A DNA stretch of 64,000 bases from Diphasiastrum complanatum. Taxonomy: Eukaryota; Streptophyta; Lycopodiopsida; Lycopodiales; Lycopodiaceae. Position 1 is the stretch's first letter, and the number at the start of each line of letters is the position of its first letter. The DNA lies in contig CM055097.1 of assembly GCA_029204225.1 (NCBI GenBank), positions 3,256,620 through 3,320,619 of the forward strand, given 5' to 3'. Below the pieces are notes generated by a model. That model ran no database searches, was not told the DNA's origin, and was given only the letters and a program-made list of their open reading frames with translations. Positions 22,318 to 32,663 of the stretch are shown one piece after another. The translations under genes and the position numbers were made by a program.

Positions 22318-24756
22318 ATGGGATCAGTGGGAGCCTACCTTCTAGAAGCTAGTGAGAGGTTAAATTCTACCAATTATGCTATTTGGAAAGTGAGGATGGA
22401 GTCACTAATGGTGCTCCAGGATCTTTATGAGTTTCTAATAGATGATGAAGATGAACCTCTAGGTGCACAGGAATTAGTGAGATACAAGAAGAGGTCTAGG
22501 CTTGCACTTCACTGTATTAAGATGAATGTAAGCAATGATCTTTTAAGGGAAGTATCATCATGTAAGAGTGCTAAAGAGGCTTGGAAATCTTTAGAATCGA
22601 TCTATGAGTCTAGTAACACTTCGAGGGTTCTCATGCTTAGGAATCAGATATTACAAAGCATGAAGAGGAGTGATGAGAATGCACAAGATTATGTGCTAAG
22701 AATCAAGTCTCTTAATAGGGAGTTAGCTTCCATTGGAGAGAAGATTCAAGATAGTGAGCTTGTTCAAATTGTCCTAAATGGTCTAGGGAGTGGCTTTACA
22801 AATTTGGTCCAAAGCTTTGCAATCCAAGGCACTTTGCCTACTATAGAAAAGCTACACAGTGTATTAGTAGCTGAAGAGTGTAGGATGTTGCATACCAATG
22901 CAAGAATGAATGCTATTTCTCTGCAGGATGGTGATGAGAAAGCTAATTTCTCATTCAAAATCAAGAAGAAGACCAATGGCAAGAAGAAGCACTTCAAGGA
23001 GACCAAGGAGGAGGATGAGGCTTCAAGCTCAAAGGGCAAGATCAAAGACAAGTCCAAGTACAAATGTTTTTTCTGTGGAAAGAAAGGACATTTTGCATCA
23101 GAATGTCTCAAGAAGAAGAAGGCACAAGAGAGAAAACAAAGCAACATTGCACATCAGGAGGAAGAGGAGGATGAAGAGTCATCCTTGATGGTTTCCAACA
23201 AACCACCATCATCCAAGAGCAACACCAATGATTCTTGGTGGATTGATAGTGGGGCAAGTTCCCACATGACAGATCAAAAGGACATATTCTCCACCTTACT
23301 TTCTTACAATGACTTACATAGATCAATCCATATTGCAAGTAGTCAAGAATGTAAGATAAGTGGAATAGGAACAATTCCCTTGTATGTGGGATCATCCAAA
23401 AGGATGAATCTAGATAATGTTCTTTATGTTCCTAAGTTAACCAAGAATTTGCTTAGTGTTGGCCAGCTAATGGATAATGGCCTAGATGTACAATTTAAGC
23501 ATGGAGTTTGTTCCATCCTTAGAAATGATGAATGTATAGCCAAAGGCTTTAAGCAAGGTAGATTGTTTAAGCTTGATGCTAATATTGCAGTGGAGAGTGT
23601 TAACTTGGCAAAGGTGGAGCTATCAAAGGTGGAACTGTGGCACAAAAGGTTGGGCCACCCCAACTACAAAGCCATGGAATCTATGGCTACAAAGGAGCTT
23701 GCAGTTGGACTCCCCAAGCATTTGTCAAAGTGTGGGAAGAGATGTGAAGCATGCAGCCTCTCAAAGGCTCACAAGCTACCCTTCTCAAGATCTACATCAA
23801 GATCAAACTCTCCTCTTGAACTCATCCATTCGGATGTTCATAGTTTTTCACATGAGTCTAATGGTGGTGCCAAGTACTATGTAATATTCATTGATAACTA
23901 TTCTAGATTTTGTTGGATGTACCTCTTGTCTAGCAAATCAATGGTGTTTGATTCTTTTGTAAAGTTCAAGACTTTGGTAGAAAATCAACTTAGTACCAAG
24001 ATTAAGGTATTAAGGAGTGATAATGGAGGTGAATATATCTCCAATAAGTTGATTGACTTTTGTATTTCTAATGGCATAAAGAGGGAGTTGTCATGTCCAT
24101 ACACCCCTCAACAAAATGGAGTGAGTGAGAGAAGAAATAGATCTCTTTGTGAGTGTGCTAAGGCCTTAAGGCTAGATGCTTCTCTATCCAAACCATTTTG
24201 GGGTGAAGCAATAACTTGTGCTAACTATTTGTGCAATAGATTGCCAAACCAAGCCATTGGAGGAATCACACCATTTGAAGCTCTATTTGGAGAGAAGCCC
24301 AATCTCAAAGATCTCAAAGTTTTTCGATCCACTTGCTATGTACACAAATCCTTGGATAAGAGAAGGAAGGATGACGCAACATCCATCAAAGGCATCTTTG
24401 TGGGATATGGTGAGAATAGCAAAGGTTATAGAGTCTTCAATCCCATCACTAGCAAGGTGATAGTGAGTAGGGATGTTATTTTTTATGAAGGACATGCTTG
24501 TGATTTGGATGATAATGCTACTAATCATCTTGATGCCAAGGATCATGCTAGGATGGAGGAGGAGCTTCCAAGTGAAGAAGAACTTGAGGATCCACCTCAA
24601 GATGCAAGAACTCCAAGAAGATCTACAAGGGCAAGATCCGAGCCATTGAGGCTCACCTATGATGGTCAAGGTGGTCAAAGGGAAGGCTCATCATCTTTCA
24701 CATCTTACACCTTTCTTACTTCAATGTTAGATGATCCAACATGCTATGAAGTCTAA
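22318..24756 (+). CDS. Copia gag-protease-integrase polyprotein (812 aa)
   Basis: The ATG at 22318 opens a long uninterrupted frame. The N-terminal gag domain (residues about 1-200) starts with LNSTNYAIWKVRMESLM. A zinc knuckle C-F-F-C-G-K-K-G-H-F-A-S-E-C lies near residue 245. The protease has WWIDSGASSHMT near residue 310. The integrase has an HHCC zinc motif (HKRLGHPNYKAM...CEACSLSKAH) and a D-D-E core in LIHSDVH, RSDNGGEY and NGVSERRN. The frame ends at a TAA (24754) where intact Copia polyproteins continue, and the same frame goes on into the RT, so this is a single nonsense change. The element is otherwise intact in this half. Confidence 0.95.
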   Translation: MGSVGAYLLEASERLNSTNYAIWKVRMESLMVLQDLYEFLIDDEDEPLGAQELVRYKKRSRLALHCIKMNVSNDLLREVSSCKSAKEAWKSLESIYESSNTSRVLMLRNQILQSMKRSDENAQDYVLRIKSLNRELASIGEKIQDSELVQIVLNGLGSGFTNLVQSFAIQGTLPTIEKLHSVLVAEECRMLHTNARMNAISLQDGDEKANFSFKIKKKTNGKKKHFKETKEEDEASSSKGKIKDKSKYKCFFCGKKGHFASECLKKKKAQERKQSNIAHQEEEEDEESSLMVSNKPPSSKSNTNDSWWIDSGASSHMTDQKDIFSTLLSYNDLHRSIHIASSQECKISGIGTIPLYVGSSKRMNLDNVLYVPKLTKNLLSVGQLMDNGLDVQFKHGVCSILRNDECIAKGFKQGRLFKLDANIAVESVNLAKVELSKVELWHKRLGHPNYKAMESMATKELAVGLPKHLSKCGKRCEACSLSKAHKLPFSRSTSRSNSPLELIHSDVHSFSHESNGGAKYYVIFIDNYSRFCWMYLLSSKSMVFDSFVKFKTLVENQLSTKIKVLRSDNGGEYISNKLIDFCISNGIKRELSCPYTPQQNGVSERRNRSLCECAKALRLDASLSKPFWGEAITCANYLCNRLPNQAIGGITPFEALFGEKPNLKDLKVFRSTCYVHKSLDKRRKDDATSIKGIFVGYGENSKGYRVFNPITSKVIVSRDVIFYEGHACDLDDNATNHLDAKDHARMEEELPSEEELEDPPQDARTPRRSTRARSEPLRLTYDGQGGQREGSSSFTSYTFLTSMLDDPTCYEV

Positions 24757-25212
24757 GATGCTTGTAAGTCTAAAAGTTGGATGGATGCTATGCAAGTAGA
24801 GTATGATGCTCTTATTGAGAATCATACTTGGGATCTTGTGGATCTTCCTCAAGGGAAGAAACCTCTTGATTGCAAGTGGGTGTTTAGACTGAAGTATAAT
24901 CAAGATGGATCAATAAGCAAGCATAAAGCTAGGCTTGTTGCCAAAGGTTTTTTACAAACCAAAGGCATTGACTATGATGAGACTTTTGCTCCTGTGGCTA
25001 AGCTTGTTACTATCAGGTTGATCATTAGTCTTGCTACAACCTTCAATTGGGAGCTATTCCAACTTGACTTCACAAATGCATTCCTCAATGGTTATTTGGA
25101 GGAAGAGATCTACATGAGGCAACCCGAGGGCTTCATCAAGGCAAAGCATGAAAGAAAGGTGTGTTTTTTGAAGAAGAGCCTTTATGGGCTCAAGCAAGCA
25201 CCTAGGGCATGA
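24757..25212 (+). pseudogene. Copia reverse transcriptase, N-terminal part
   Basis: Same frame as the gag-pol ORF, after its stop. It carries WVFRLKYNQDGSISKHKARL, LVAKGF, TFAPVAKLVTIR and QLDFTNAFLNGYLEEEIYM, ending at KKSLYGLKQAPRA. Intact Copia RTs continue here for several dozen codons before the catalytic YVDD. In this copy those codons are missing, because the sequence jumps to the YVDD region. Confidence 0.9.
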
Positions 25213-26246
25213 TCATTATTCTTGTTTTGTATGTAGATGACATTATCTTGAGTGGTAATGATCTAGATGGAATTAGAGATGTAAAAATTGCTTTAGCAAA
25301 AGAGTTTAAGATGGTGGATCTCGGCCTATTGAGCTTCATTCTTGGAATAGAGGTTATTAGAGGATGTGATTTTAGCTTCATTTGTCAATCTAAATATGCT
25401 ACATCCATCCTAGATAGATTTGGAATGAAGAATTGTAAAGGCATTGAGACACCAATGGAGCAACATGTAAAAGCATCTATTGGTTGTGATGAAGCATCCT
25501 TTGAGGACATCACATTATATAGAAGGCTTATTGGCTCCTTGATCTATTTAACTATAACTAGACCTGATCTTAGTTATAGTGTTGGAAAGTTAAGCCAATT
25601 CATGCAAAGTCCTCTAGTTTCACATTGGAAGATGGCCAAAAGAGTTCTTAGATACATTTCATTCACTAAGAATTTTGGTATTTTGTATAGAGGAACTAAT
25701 CTTGGCTTAAGAGCCTATAGTGACTCGGATTTTGCAGGTGAAAAAGTGGATAGAAGATCAAAAAGTGCCTTTGCCACCTTTCTATGTGATGGAGTAGTAT
25801 CATGGCTTTCCAAAAAGCAAGATACCATCTCCCTATCTTCCACAGAATCCGAATACAAGGCCTTGACATCAACATGCAAGGAGGTCTTGTGGCTCAAAAG
25901 GCTATTGGTGGAGCTTCATGTCATGAAGGAGGAGATCCCTATCATCTATTGTGACAACCAATCAGCCCAATCACTTGCAACTAATCCTACATTCCATGCA
26001 AGGAGCAAACACATCGAAATTGCTCATCCTTTCGTGAGGGAAAAAGTGCAAGCTAAAGAGATCAAGCTCCAACACGTGCCATCATCAAGTTGCTTGGCTG
26101 ATTTGTTTACTAAACCTTTACCTAAAGATTCATTTGTCAAGCTTAGATCTTCAATTGGAGTTATTGATAAAAGCATTGTGATCTCCAAGGCTAGATTTGA
26201 GGAGGAGTGTGAAAAATTGCCTACATTGGCAAATCTAGCCATGTAG
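25209..26246 (+). CDS. Copia RT C-terminus and RNase H (345 aa)
   Basis: Opens right at the RT deletion junction in another frame. It starts MIIILVLYVDDIILSG, with the catalytic YVDD, then TRPDLSYSVGKLSQFM, then RNase H with YSDSDFAG, STESEYKAL, IYCDNQSA and HVPSSSCLADLFTKPL. RNase H acidic residues are all visible. The ATG is a chance product of the deletion, so this is a remnant and not an independent gene. The frame runs about 40 bases into the 3' LTR. Confidence 0.9.
   Translation: MIIILVLYVDDIILSGNDLDGIRDVKIALAKEFKMVDLGLLSFILGIEVIRGCDFSFICQSKYATSILDRFGMKNCKGIETPMEQHVKASIGCDEASFEDITLYRRLIGSLIYLTITRPDLSYSVGKLSQFMQSPLVSHWKMAKRVLRYISFTKNFGILYRGTNLGLRAYSDSDFAGEKVDRRSKSAFATFLCDGVVSWLSKKQDTISLSSTESEYKALTSTCKEVLWLKRLLVELHVMKEEIPIIYCDNQSAQSLATNPTFHARSKHIEIAHPFVREKVQAKEIKLQHVPSSSCLADLFTKPLPKDSFVKLRSSIGVIDKSIVISKARFEEECEKLPTLANLAM
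26199..26207 (+). other. Polypurine tract of young Copia
   Basis: GAGGAGGAG lies directly before the 3' LTR start at 26208. Confidence 0.85.
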
Positions 26247-26897
26247 AATATTGTACATTTTGTCAATATTGTTTGTTGGTTACTTGAATGGCCAAAGTGC
26301 CACTTGTACATACACACCTAAAGTAGGTTACCATGAGTCAAGAGGAGTGGTTGTGTCTATTTGGTAGTGATTCCTACTTTGTAGGATCTAGACCATGATT
26401 TATGATGAGATTTGTACCTACCATGCACCTACCAAGCATGACTCTTGGATCTAGGCAGGGTTTTCACATTAGGGCAAGAAAGTGGAGTCTACTTCCTTAT
26501 TACATGCTGGATTTTCACCTAACTTTGCATAGGAAGTGTGTTTTACTATGTATTTCCATTCTCCATAGTGAGAAGATAGAAACTTTTTGGAGCCTCAAGG
26601 AGAAACTCGAGTTTCCTCTCATTGTATGGTGATTACTCTATTTTTCCAATGAAACCCAGCTTTGGCACTTTGTAAACACTGTCTACAGGCCGTACTGCAG
26701 CCTTATTTCCACACATGTGGAGTTGGATTAGACTATTTGATCAATGCTTTGATTGTCTCTACTTGTTTCCTATCAAGCTGCTAAACTAGATCTTGTTTTC
26801 TGATGACTAGTTTCTGATAGATTGTTTAACAAGCATACAATCACCTTGTGGATCATTCAAAGATCCATTTATGGTCCTTAGTACTGTACTTTTCACA
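26208..26897 (+). repeat. 3' LTR of young Copia
   Basis: 690 bp starting TGTGAAAAATTGCC and ending TTTTCACA, followed at once by the TGAGT target duplication. Confidence 0.95.
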
Positions 26898-26902
26898 TGA
26901 GT
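26898..26902. other. Target-site duplication TGAGT (right)
   Basis: Exact repeat of 21001-21005. Confidence 0.95.
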
Positions 26903-27252
26903 CATGTGTTGAGTTGCTCCAGAATCGAGATACCAGGAATCGATATCTTGTTGTTCTTCGACCTTGGTCATAAAAGATGCTTCTTCTTCTTCTTCTTCTT
27001 GTATCGAAAAACTGGTTGAGGCAGAATTTTCTTGTTGGAATTGCTTCTTCTCATTATTGAATTTTAAAGTTCTGCAGTTCTTGATCTCATGTCTAGTGCT
27101 CCTCTTTTTTGATCTGAACTTCTAATTTTTGGAATATAGAGCTTGAGGATCCGACCCTGTGCCTGAGGGGGTTGCAGATCTTCTGGCCTCCTCTTGTTGG
27201 AGTAATGAGATCACTCTTGAAAGGGTGATCTTCTCCTGGATCGTGCGAGGAC
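26903..27252 (-). pseudogene. Old Copia gag/protease fragment (part 1)
   Basis: Reading the - strand: a gag C-terminal stretch (IQEKITLSRVISLLQQEEARR, 27250-27190), a lysine-rich linker, a poly-glutamate run and the edge of the protease. It is then cut by the Copia insertion at 26902. The uncut right-arm copy at 58852-59397 shows the protease motif YLDSGATQHMT. There is an upstream stop in the linker and no zinc knuckle is left. Confidence 0.75.
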
Positions 27253-29403
27253 TGTTAGCCGATATTTTCGCACGAAAAATCGGGCTAATATTGAAGCTTA
27301 AGTTCGCAATAACTGAAAAACCAGCATGTAATATGATCATTCAACGAAACCGTGTTGTCGTGGGAGCCCTAGTCATGAATGCCGAAAAAGTCAACCACAA
27401 AAGAAAAAACCGAGAAAGAAAGGTTTCAGGTAAAAATGGGACCGAAAAATATGAATTCAGTGTCAAGGAGTCATAGAAACCCTAACGGCAAAGTATGGGC
27501 AATTTATGGGCAATTAACGAAACGTGTGGGCCAAGTGGTTACCCAACTGGCCAAGAACCCAGCTAAATGAGCAGTAGGCGCATGGCCCTTGAAAAATCAA
27601 AGAAAGGCCAAAAACAAAGGTACCCAGAGAAAAATGAAGACCGCCTACTAAAAATAGGGGTTGAAAAAGAGCCTCACCCAAATTTTGGATAATAAATGCC
27701 AAACTAACTTGGAGGCTAAAAAATTTGGGAGGTAGACCCACTAGCCATTGACATTTTGGGCTTCTAGGGTGTACAAAAGGGGAAACTTGAATGGCCTCCC
27801 TAGCCTTTGACAAAAATGGCATTTTAGCTAGTTTTGGAAGAGAGCCTTGAATGCACCACTCCCCCACTCTCTTATGGAGGCCACTAGGTGTACTATCAAA
27901 TGGGTTGGGGACAAATGGCAATGAGGGCTTGAAGGGCATGAAGAATGGCAATATGGCATTGTGAAGGGAATCCATTAAATTTTCCTATAAGAAGGAGCCA
28001 ACTCCTTGTATTTCAAATGTTAGTACTTTTGTGAGTTAGTACTTTTAGGAGTTGGTATTTTGGGAGTTGCTTGTTTGCTTGAGGGTATTTGGAAGTTAGT
28101 TCTATTTTGATGCTAGTTATTCCAATGTTAGTAGTTTGGAAGTGAGGTTACTTGTTTTTGAGTGTGACATTAGTTCTATTTTAGCTACTTGCTTGAGGGA
28201 GCTTGGATTGTTATTGAATGGATGTTAATGACTTGCTTGAGAGTTGTTATTGGCTTGTGTGTGGCTAACTTCTTCATTATAATGTGTGTTTTGTGGTGGT
28301 TGACGCATTTTGGTGGAGGGTTGTTTTATAGTAGTAAGCTTATGTCTTGAATGCTTGAGTGCTTGTCCTTTTTGGTTATATTTAGGGTTTTCCCAAAGTG
28401 CTTACATTATGTGAGTGATGAACGTTGAGGATGGGGCGCCGTCTAGCTTGTTGGTTTTCAAAATCATATTGTGTTTGAAGCTCATGAGTGTTGGTTGATT
28501 GAGTTTAGCATTATGTATGGAATGAATGATTTGTGGATTGAGTGTGATGCAAGGTGTGCATTAACATGGTCTTACTTGGTTCGCACACAATGGGTGTGCA
28601 GGTTCTTGTAATGAGTTGTACACAAACATGGTGGTAATATTGAGTTAGTATTGATTGAAAAGTTGAGTGTTGGTTGGTAGAAGTCGAATAAGTGATTGTT
28701 GAATAATGTGCCATAATTGATGTTTCATCAAATGGGGATGTGTTGAATAGGTTACGTGTTGATGTTTTGCATTGTGTGTGTGTGGATGGAAGAGTAGCTA
28801 TGGATGTTTGGTTTGCTTGTCATGTGGGTGTGATCAAGGGAGTTTAACCACTGCAACAACAATAGTTGCTTCATCTATAAGATTCCAAAGAGTTAATCCA
28901 AGACATATTCACCAGCGACTGAAATTCAGATTATTCCACTATGACTACCTCTGCACGTGTGGATCTAAAACTTGTTTGGAGCTCAACCCCGCCTGCTTAA
29001 CAGCGAGCTCTCTGAGAACCTATTGTCATTTGTTGTCCGTGGATCTATCTACCTGCCATAGGCCCTGTGACCTCCTAGCTACTGTTTTTGAGCCTGCTCA
29101 CATACTTGCGGCCTGCTCATTTTTTCCGGCCTGCATGCTGTCTTTGGGCTTGCCACTTACTGTATCTGCGGCCAGTTTGTAGGCCTTGTTCTACCTGCGA
29201 CCTGCCTTCTCTACCTACCTAGCCTACTGCCTGCGGCCACCTATGGGCTGTCTACCTATGGCCACCCTGCCTGCTTCCCGTGGCCTGCCAACTATGATCT
29301 ATCCTACCTATTTGTGGCCTTTCATCGTTGTCTACAGAAGAAAAGACAGCTCACAGACCTGCGACCTGCCTGCTACTTGTGACCTACTTGTCCGTCGCTA
29401 ACA
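27253..29403. repeat. LTR-like repeat with TGTTAGC...GCTAACA ends (left arm)
   Basis: Begins TGTTAGCCGATATTTTCGC, and a GTCGCTAACA at 29394-29403 could be its other end. The first 0.75 kb recurs at 58851-58327 (inverted arm) and at 51091-50172, where the TGTTAGCC end joins different flanking DNA, so that edge is a true element boundary. The second edge is less sure: flanking 5-mers (AGGAC, AAGAG) do not form a duplication. Contains a G/T-rich half (28000-28770) and a CTGC-rich minisatellite (29030-29400). Open frames in it have no family signature. Confidence 0.5.
29030..29400. repeat. CCTGC/CTACCTGCGACCTGCC minisatellite
   Basis: Degenerate short units on the theme CTGCGGCCTGCC / CTACCTGC repeat for about 370 bp. 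The inverted arm carries the same array near 57735-58110. It stands out from its AT-rich surroundings by C+G content. Confidence 0.75.
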
Positions 29404-29775
29404 AAGAGATCACTTTTAAAAAATTTCAGTGCCAAAGAGAAGTGTTTCCGCCCTGCCTGGCCATCACTGCAGCTGCTGTCCATTGATTTGCAAACGAGAT
29501 TTTTCACAGTGACCAGTGACAATATTATGCAATTGTCATTCCTCTGATATCATCATCTATCCAACCACCTATGGCTAAGCCAGTGGAAAATGGCAAAGGA
29601 AGTGTGATTGGGAAGAAAGCATTCATGACTAGTTGGACTCTCCGACACTCTGGTTACCTTACGAATACCTGAGGTAATGTGATTCGCACCCAATACCATT
29701 GTCTAAAATACAGTTTGTAAATGATGTTTCATATGTACTATTGTATTCCATGCTTAGTGAATCAACATATCCATT
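29404..29775. other. Unassigned flank shared by both arms
   Basis: About 370 bp repeated at 57352-57726. It ends with CCATT immediately before the Gypsy LTR, and the other arm has the complement AATGG. No gene is recognised. Confidence 0.5.
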
Positions 29776-30533
29776 TGTTGGAGGGTTTGCGGATCCCAAG
29801 GCAACCCTAACCCTAGTTAATAAGTGAGAGGGATTTGGCACCCTGCGTGTATAAGTCCAACCCGATGATCACATAGTTATTTGATTTATTGATTAAAAGT
29901 TAATAAGGATTTTAGGCCTTTTTGCGGGACTTTTAATGTCGCAGGGCCTAAACGTCAAATTAGTGAATAAAGTTGGGTTTCCCTCCAATTTTGATGGTTC
30001 CCACACTTTTTTAAATTTGAATTGAAAGAGAGGCAAGACTGGACCAATAGGATTCAGAGGCCAGGGTCCTCCTCTCTACTATAAAAAGAGACTAACTTGA
30101 GTTGCTCCTGATGTTCATTTCCTCATTTCAATAAAGCAAATTGGTTCTCTTTAGAAATGGATTGATGAATGTCCTTGCTCTTCCTCTCTTTTCTTCCATT
30201 TCTCATGCTTTCTTTGGATTTTGCTAATTGTTGGATCTGATCATTATTGGGATTGCTATTTCTTATGCTTTTTGTGAGAGAGAAAGGTAAAGAGAGAAGA
30301 GTAAGTTTCTATCATTATTGTGGATTTAGGGTTAATGGAAGTAGGGTTAATGGATGTAGTGTTAATGCTTAGTGTTAATGGATGTAGTGTTAGATCCTCC
30401 ATTCATGTTGAAATCTGAACTATACTATCGCTCTCATGGGAACGAACCTATGCGTGATAACTAACTCCGTCTCTTTGATGCTAGATTGACTAGATCTTGG
30501 ATTCAAAATAGGCAAGGAAAGAAACCCACTACA
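29776..30533 (+). repeat. 5' LTR of Gypsy L
   Basis: 758 bp, TGTTGGAGGGTTTGCGG ... AACCCACTACA. Copies of it occur at 56593-57351, 49195-49951, 46949-47709 and, truncated, 39885-40228. Contains a TATAAAAAG box and, near its 3' end, short GGGTTAATGGA-type repeats (30327-30393). Confidence 0.95.
30080..30088 (+). promoter_or_regulatory. TATA box in Gypsy LTR
   Basis: TATAAAAAG about 305 bp into the LTR. It is conserved in the other LTR copies (for example 57038-57046 and 39917-39925 on -), consistent with the core promoter at the U3/R border. Confidence 0.7.
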
Positions 30534-30537
30534 ATTT

Positions 30538-30555
30538 TGGCACCATTGCTAGGGA
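30538..30555 (+). other. Primer-binding site of Gypsy L (mutated)
   Basis: TGGCACCATTGCTAGGGA, four bases after the LTR. R1 keeps the unmutated TGGCGCCGTTGCCGGGGA. This primer site type is typical of Athila/Tat Gypsy elements, probably for an Asp tRNA. The changes are C-to-T/G-to-A type. Confidence 0.85.
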
Positions 30556-31219
30556 ACTACGCCAATTTTTCAGTTTGCAGCATGTTTGGTTGATGGTTAG
30601 CTTGCAACAGGCATCTTGTCGTGGCATGAATAGTGTTAAATCTGCATTTTAGGGTTAGTTTGGGATTGATTTTGCTTGATTTGAGTGGATTTGCTTGTTT
30701 GAAATCTAATTTGATTATTAAACATGGAAAGCTATTCAGATCACCAATCTTAAGATCCATTTGGATCTGAGATATTAGAGAAAATAACAAAAATTGGTCA
30801 AATCTGTCAAATTTGGTCAAAAAGAGGCAAAAAGCGTCATCAGAGCTCAGAACTTTTTACCCTCTTTCAGGAAACCTTCGCCGAGTTGCAGACACTTTTG
30901 GTTTTGTTTACAAAACCTTCAGTTTGAAGGGCGAAGATTAAATCTCAGCAGATTTCCAAAAACATAAAAAAAACCACCAAAAAACACCAAAAATTATCAA
31001 AACCTAAAATATACAAAAAAAGAACCTTCGCACATTTCATTGTGCTTAGATGTGATTCAGATCTATCTACTGCCAGGTTGACGAAGAATAATATCAAAAA
31101 TACAAAGGGTTTCAAAGGATCAGTTGTCATATTGTCATATTTTTGCCAAAAAAGTCACTCTTTTGCAAAATTACCAATATTACTCTTGATCCTTTGCCTT
31201 CGCTGAGTTTCCAGATGTG
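30556..31219 (+). other. Leader of Gypsy L
   Basis: Noncoding, AT-rich, with several CCTTCGCC/GCGAAGG motifs in both orientations. Its 3' part is deleted: the sequence jumps near 31216 into the middle of gag, compared with 55910 to about 54950 in R2. Confidence 0.7.
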
Positions 31220-32663
31220 AGCTAAAACGCACCTTTGCAAAATGCTATGGACAATGCAATTTGGGAGAAAGATGAAGATTTAGATGATGAGGCGAATGTC
31301 AATATGTTGTCTTATACAGCAGGGCAGACTACTACGACATCCACCACTATTGCATCAATGAATGTCAATACTATTGTAGAAATGATGCTAAATGAGTTCG
31401 AGAAACTTGGGAAGACCCAACAGAAACAGATGGAAAAGTTGTAGTTGCAATTTGATGAGAAGATCAAAGCATTGGAAAATTTCCACGGAGAAGCAAACAA
31501 GGAATCTGAGAAGTTTGCAAAGACTTTTTCTACCAGCGAAAATATCTGGTGTTCTATTTGTACAGGAAATCATACAGTGAACGAGTGTCCTCAATTGACA
31601 AAATGAATGGAAATCAGTGTTTGCCATCTGTGTAATTCACCTGACCATGAGACTGCTTTTTGCAACTTCAACCCTCAGATAATTCAGCAACGGTGTGCCC
31701 AGATGGGATATCAAGATCCAGAGTATGGAGGAAATCCAACAGCAAGACTGCGACAATCTACTCTTGGATACCCGGAACGTCTAGCTTTGCCTGCCCCACC
31801 AAAACACTCCACTCCTCCTGCCAATTTGATGGAACCAGAACCTTACGGAAGTGTAGAGCAATGGAGCTATGGTAATGATCAGGAAGGTGGATCTTCATAA
31901 CAGTATGCCATTTATGCTGCCGCTCAACAACAAGCCTCGAGAAATTGGGCTAGAGCACCACTTGGATGTTTTACATGTGGAGAAAATCACAGAGTTGTAG
32001 AATGTCGAAATAAAGAAAAATTTGTACCATTCTGGGCATTGCTATAAAGACTGTCCAGCAAGACCGAAGCCACCACCAGCTACAATACCTATAAATTTGA
32101 TAACAATCAAGCATGCATCAGTAGCTCAGAATAAACCAAGTGCACCCTTGATGGTGGTCTCCAAAGCACAAAAGTTAGCTAAAAAAGAACCAGTAGTGGA
32201 TCCAGTACCTGCTGATTCTATACCATTGAACGAAACACCAACAGCATCGGGAGTCTATCCGAATCTTAATGCAAAAAAACGAAGATATCATGATATGAGA
32301 CAGTGGATTAAACATCTGCAAGAAGAAGAGGAACTTGAAGCTGCTAAAGTAAAAACTGAAGTTCGGTCTTCACCATTGCAGCCTCCAAGAAATTTACGTA
32401 CGGATATGAATGATCAATTACATCATCACGAAGAACCCTTCAAGATGACTGAACCGGAAGCACCGCATACAAAATTACTCATGAACATCTTGTCTAGTAA
32501 GATCAATATTTCATTGGGAGAGTTCCTAAAGTTGGTGCCAAAAGCAAAAGAAGTCTTAGCGCAAAAGTTAGCTCAAGAAGAACCAGAAGTCCATCAGGAG
32601 CCGCTTTTTTGTGCTGGATTTGAAGAATCTAACGATGTACTCCATGTTGGAGCCGCTTGGTAA
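31220..32663 (+). pseudogene. Gypsy L gag remnant
   Basis: The N-terminal gag domain is missing. What remains reads NMLSYTAGQTTTTSTTIAS, then CCHC knuckles CSICTGNHTVNEC, CHLCNSPDHETAFC and CFTCGENHRVVEC, then a long charged linker to 32663. Stops include TAG at 31442, TGA at 31604 and a TAA near 31899. A short deletion near 32033 removes part of a further cysteine-rich motif. Gag packages the element's RNA; this copy could not. Confidence 0.85.

Larger units (their letters stand above)
21006..26897 (+). mobile_element. Complete young Copia retrotransposon
   Basis: A 5,892-bp element with a 691-bp 5' LTR, primer-binding site, gag-pol, polypurine tract, 690-bp 3' LTR and a perfect 5-bp target duplication. 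The domain order gag, protease, integrase, RT, RNase H is that of Copia. Comparing the LTRs by eye shows seven substitutions and one indel, so the insertion is recent on the scale of this window. It is nevertheless defective: there is one in-frame stop before the RT and an internal deletion within the RT. It interrupts an older Copia fragment. Confidence 0.95.

Noticed and set aside
27514-27975. 153-codon open frame on - with partial copies at 58279-58590 and 50201-50422
   Set aside because: It lies in the TGTTAGC repeat, is not open across all copies and shows no domain. Probably a chance frame in a repeat.
28772-29401. Cysteine/leucine-rich open frames (136 and 71 codons)
   Set aside because: The second half is the CTGC minisatellite, and the reverse-strand copy in the right arm is broken by a deletion.
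29800-29820. Interstitial telomere repeat (CCCTAACCCTA) in Gypsy LTR
   Set aside because: Fewer than two full units and present in all LTR copies of the family, so it is ordinary LTR sequence.
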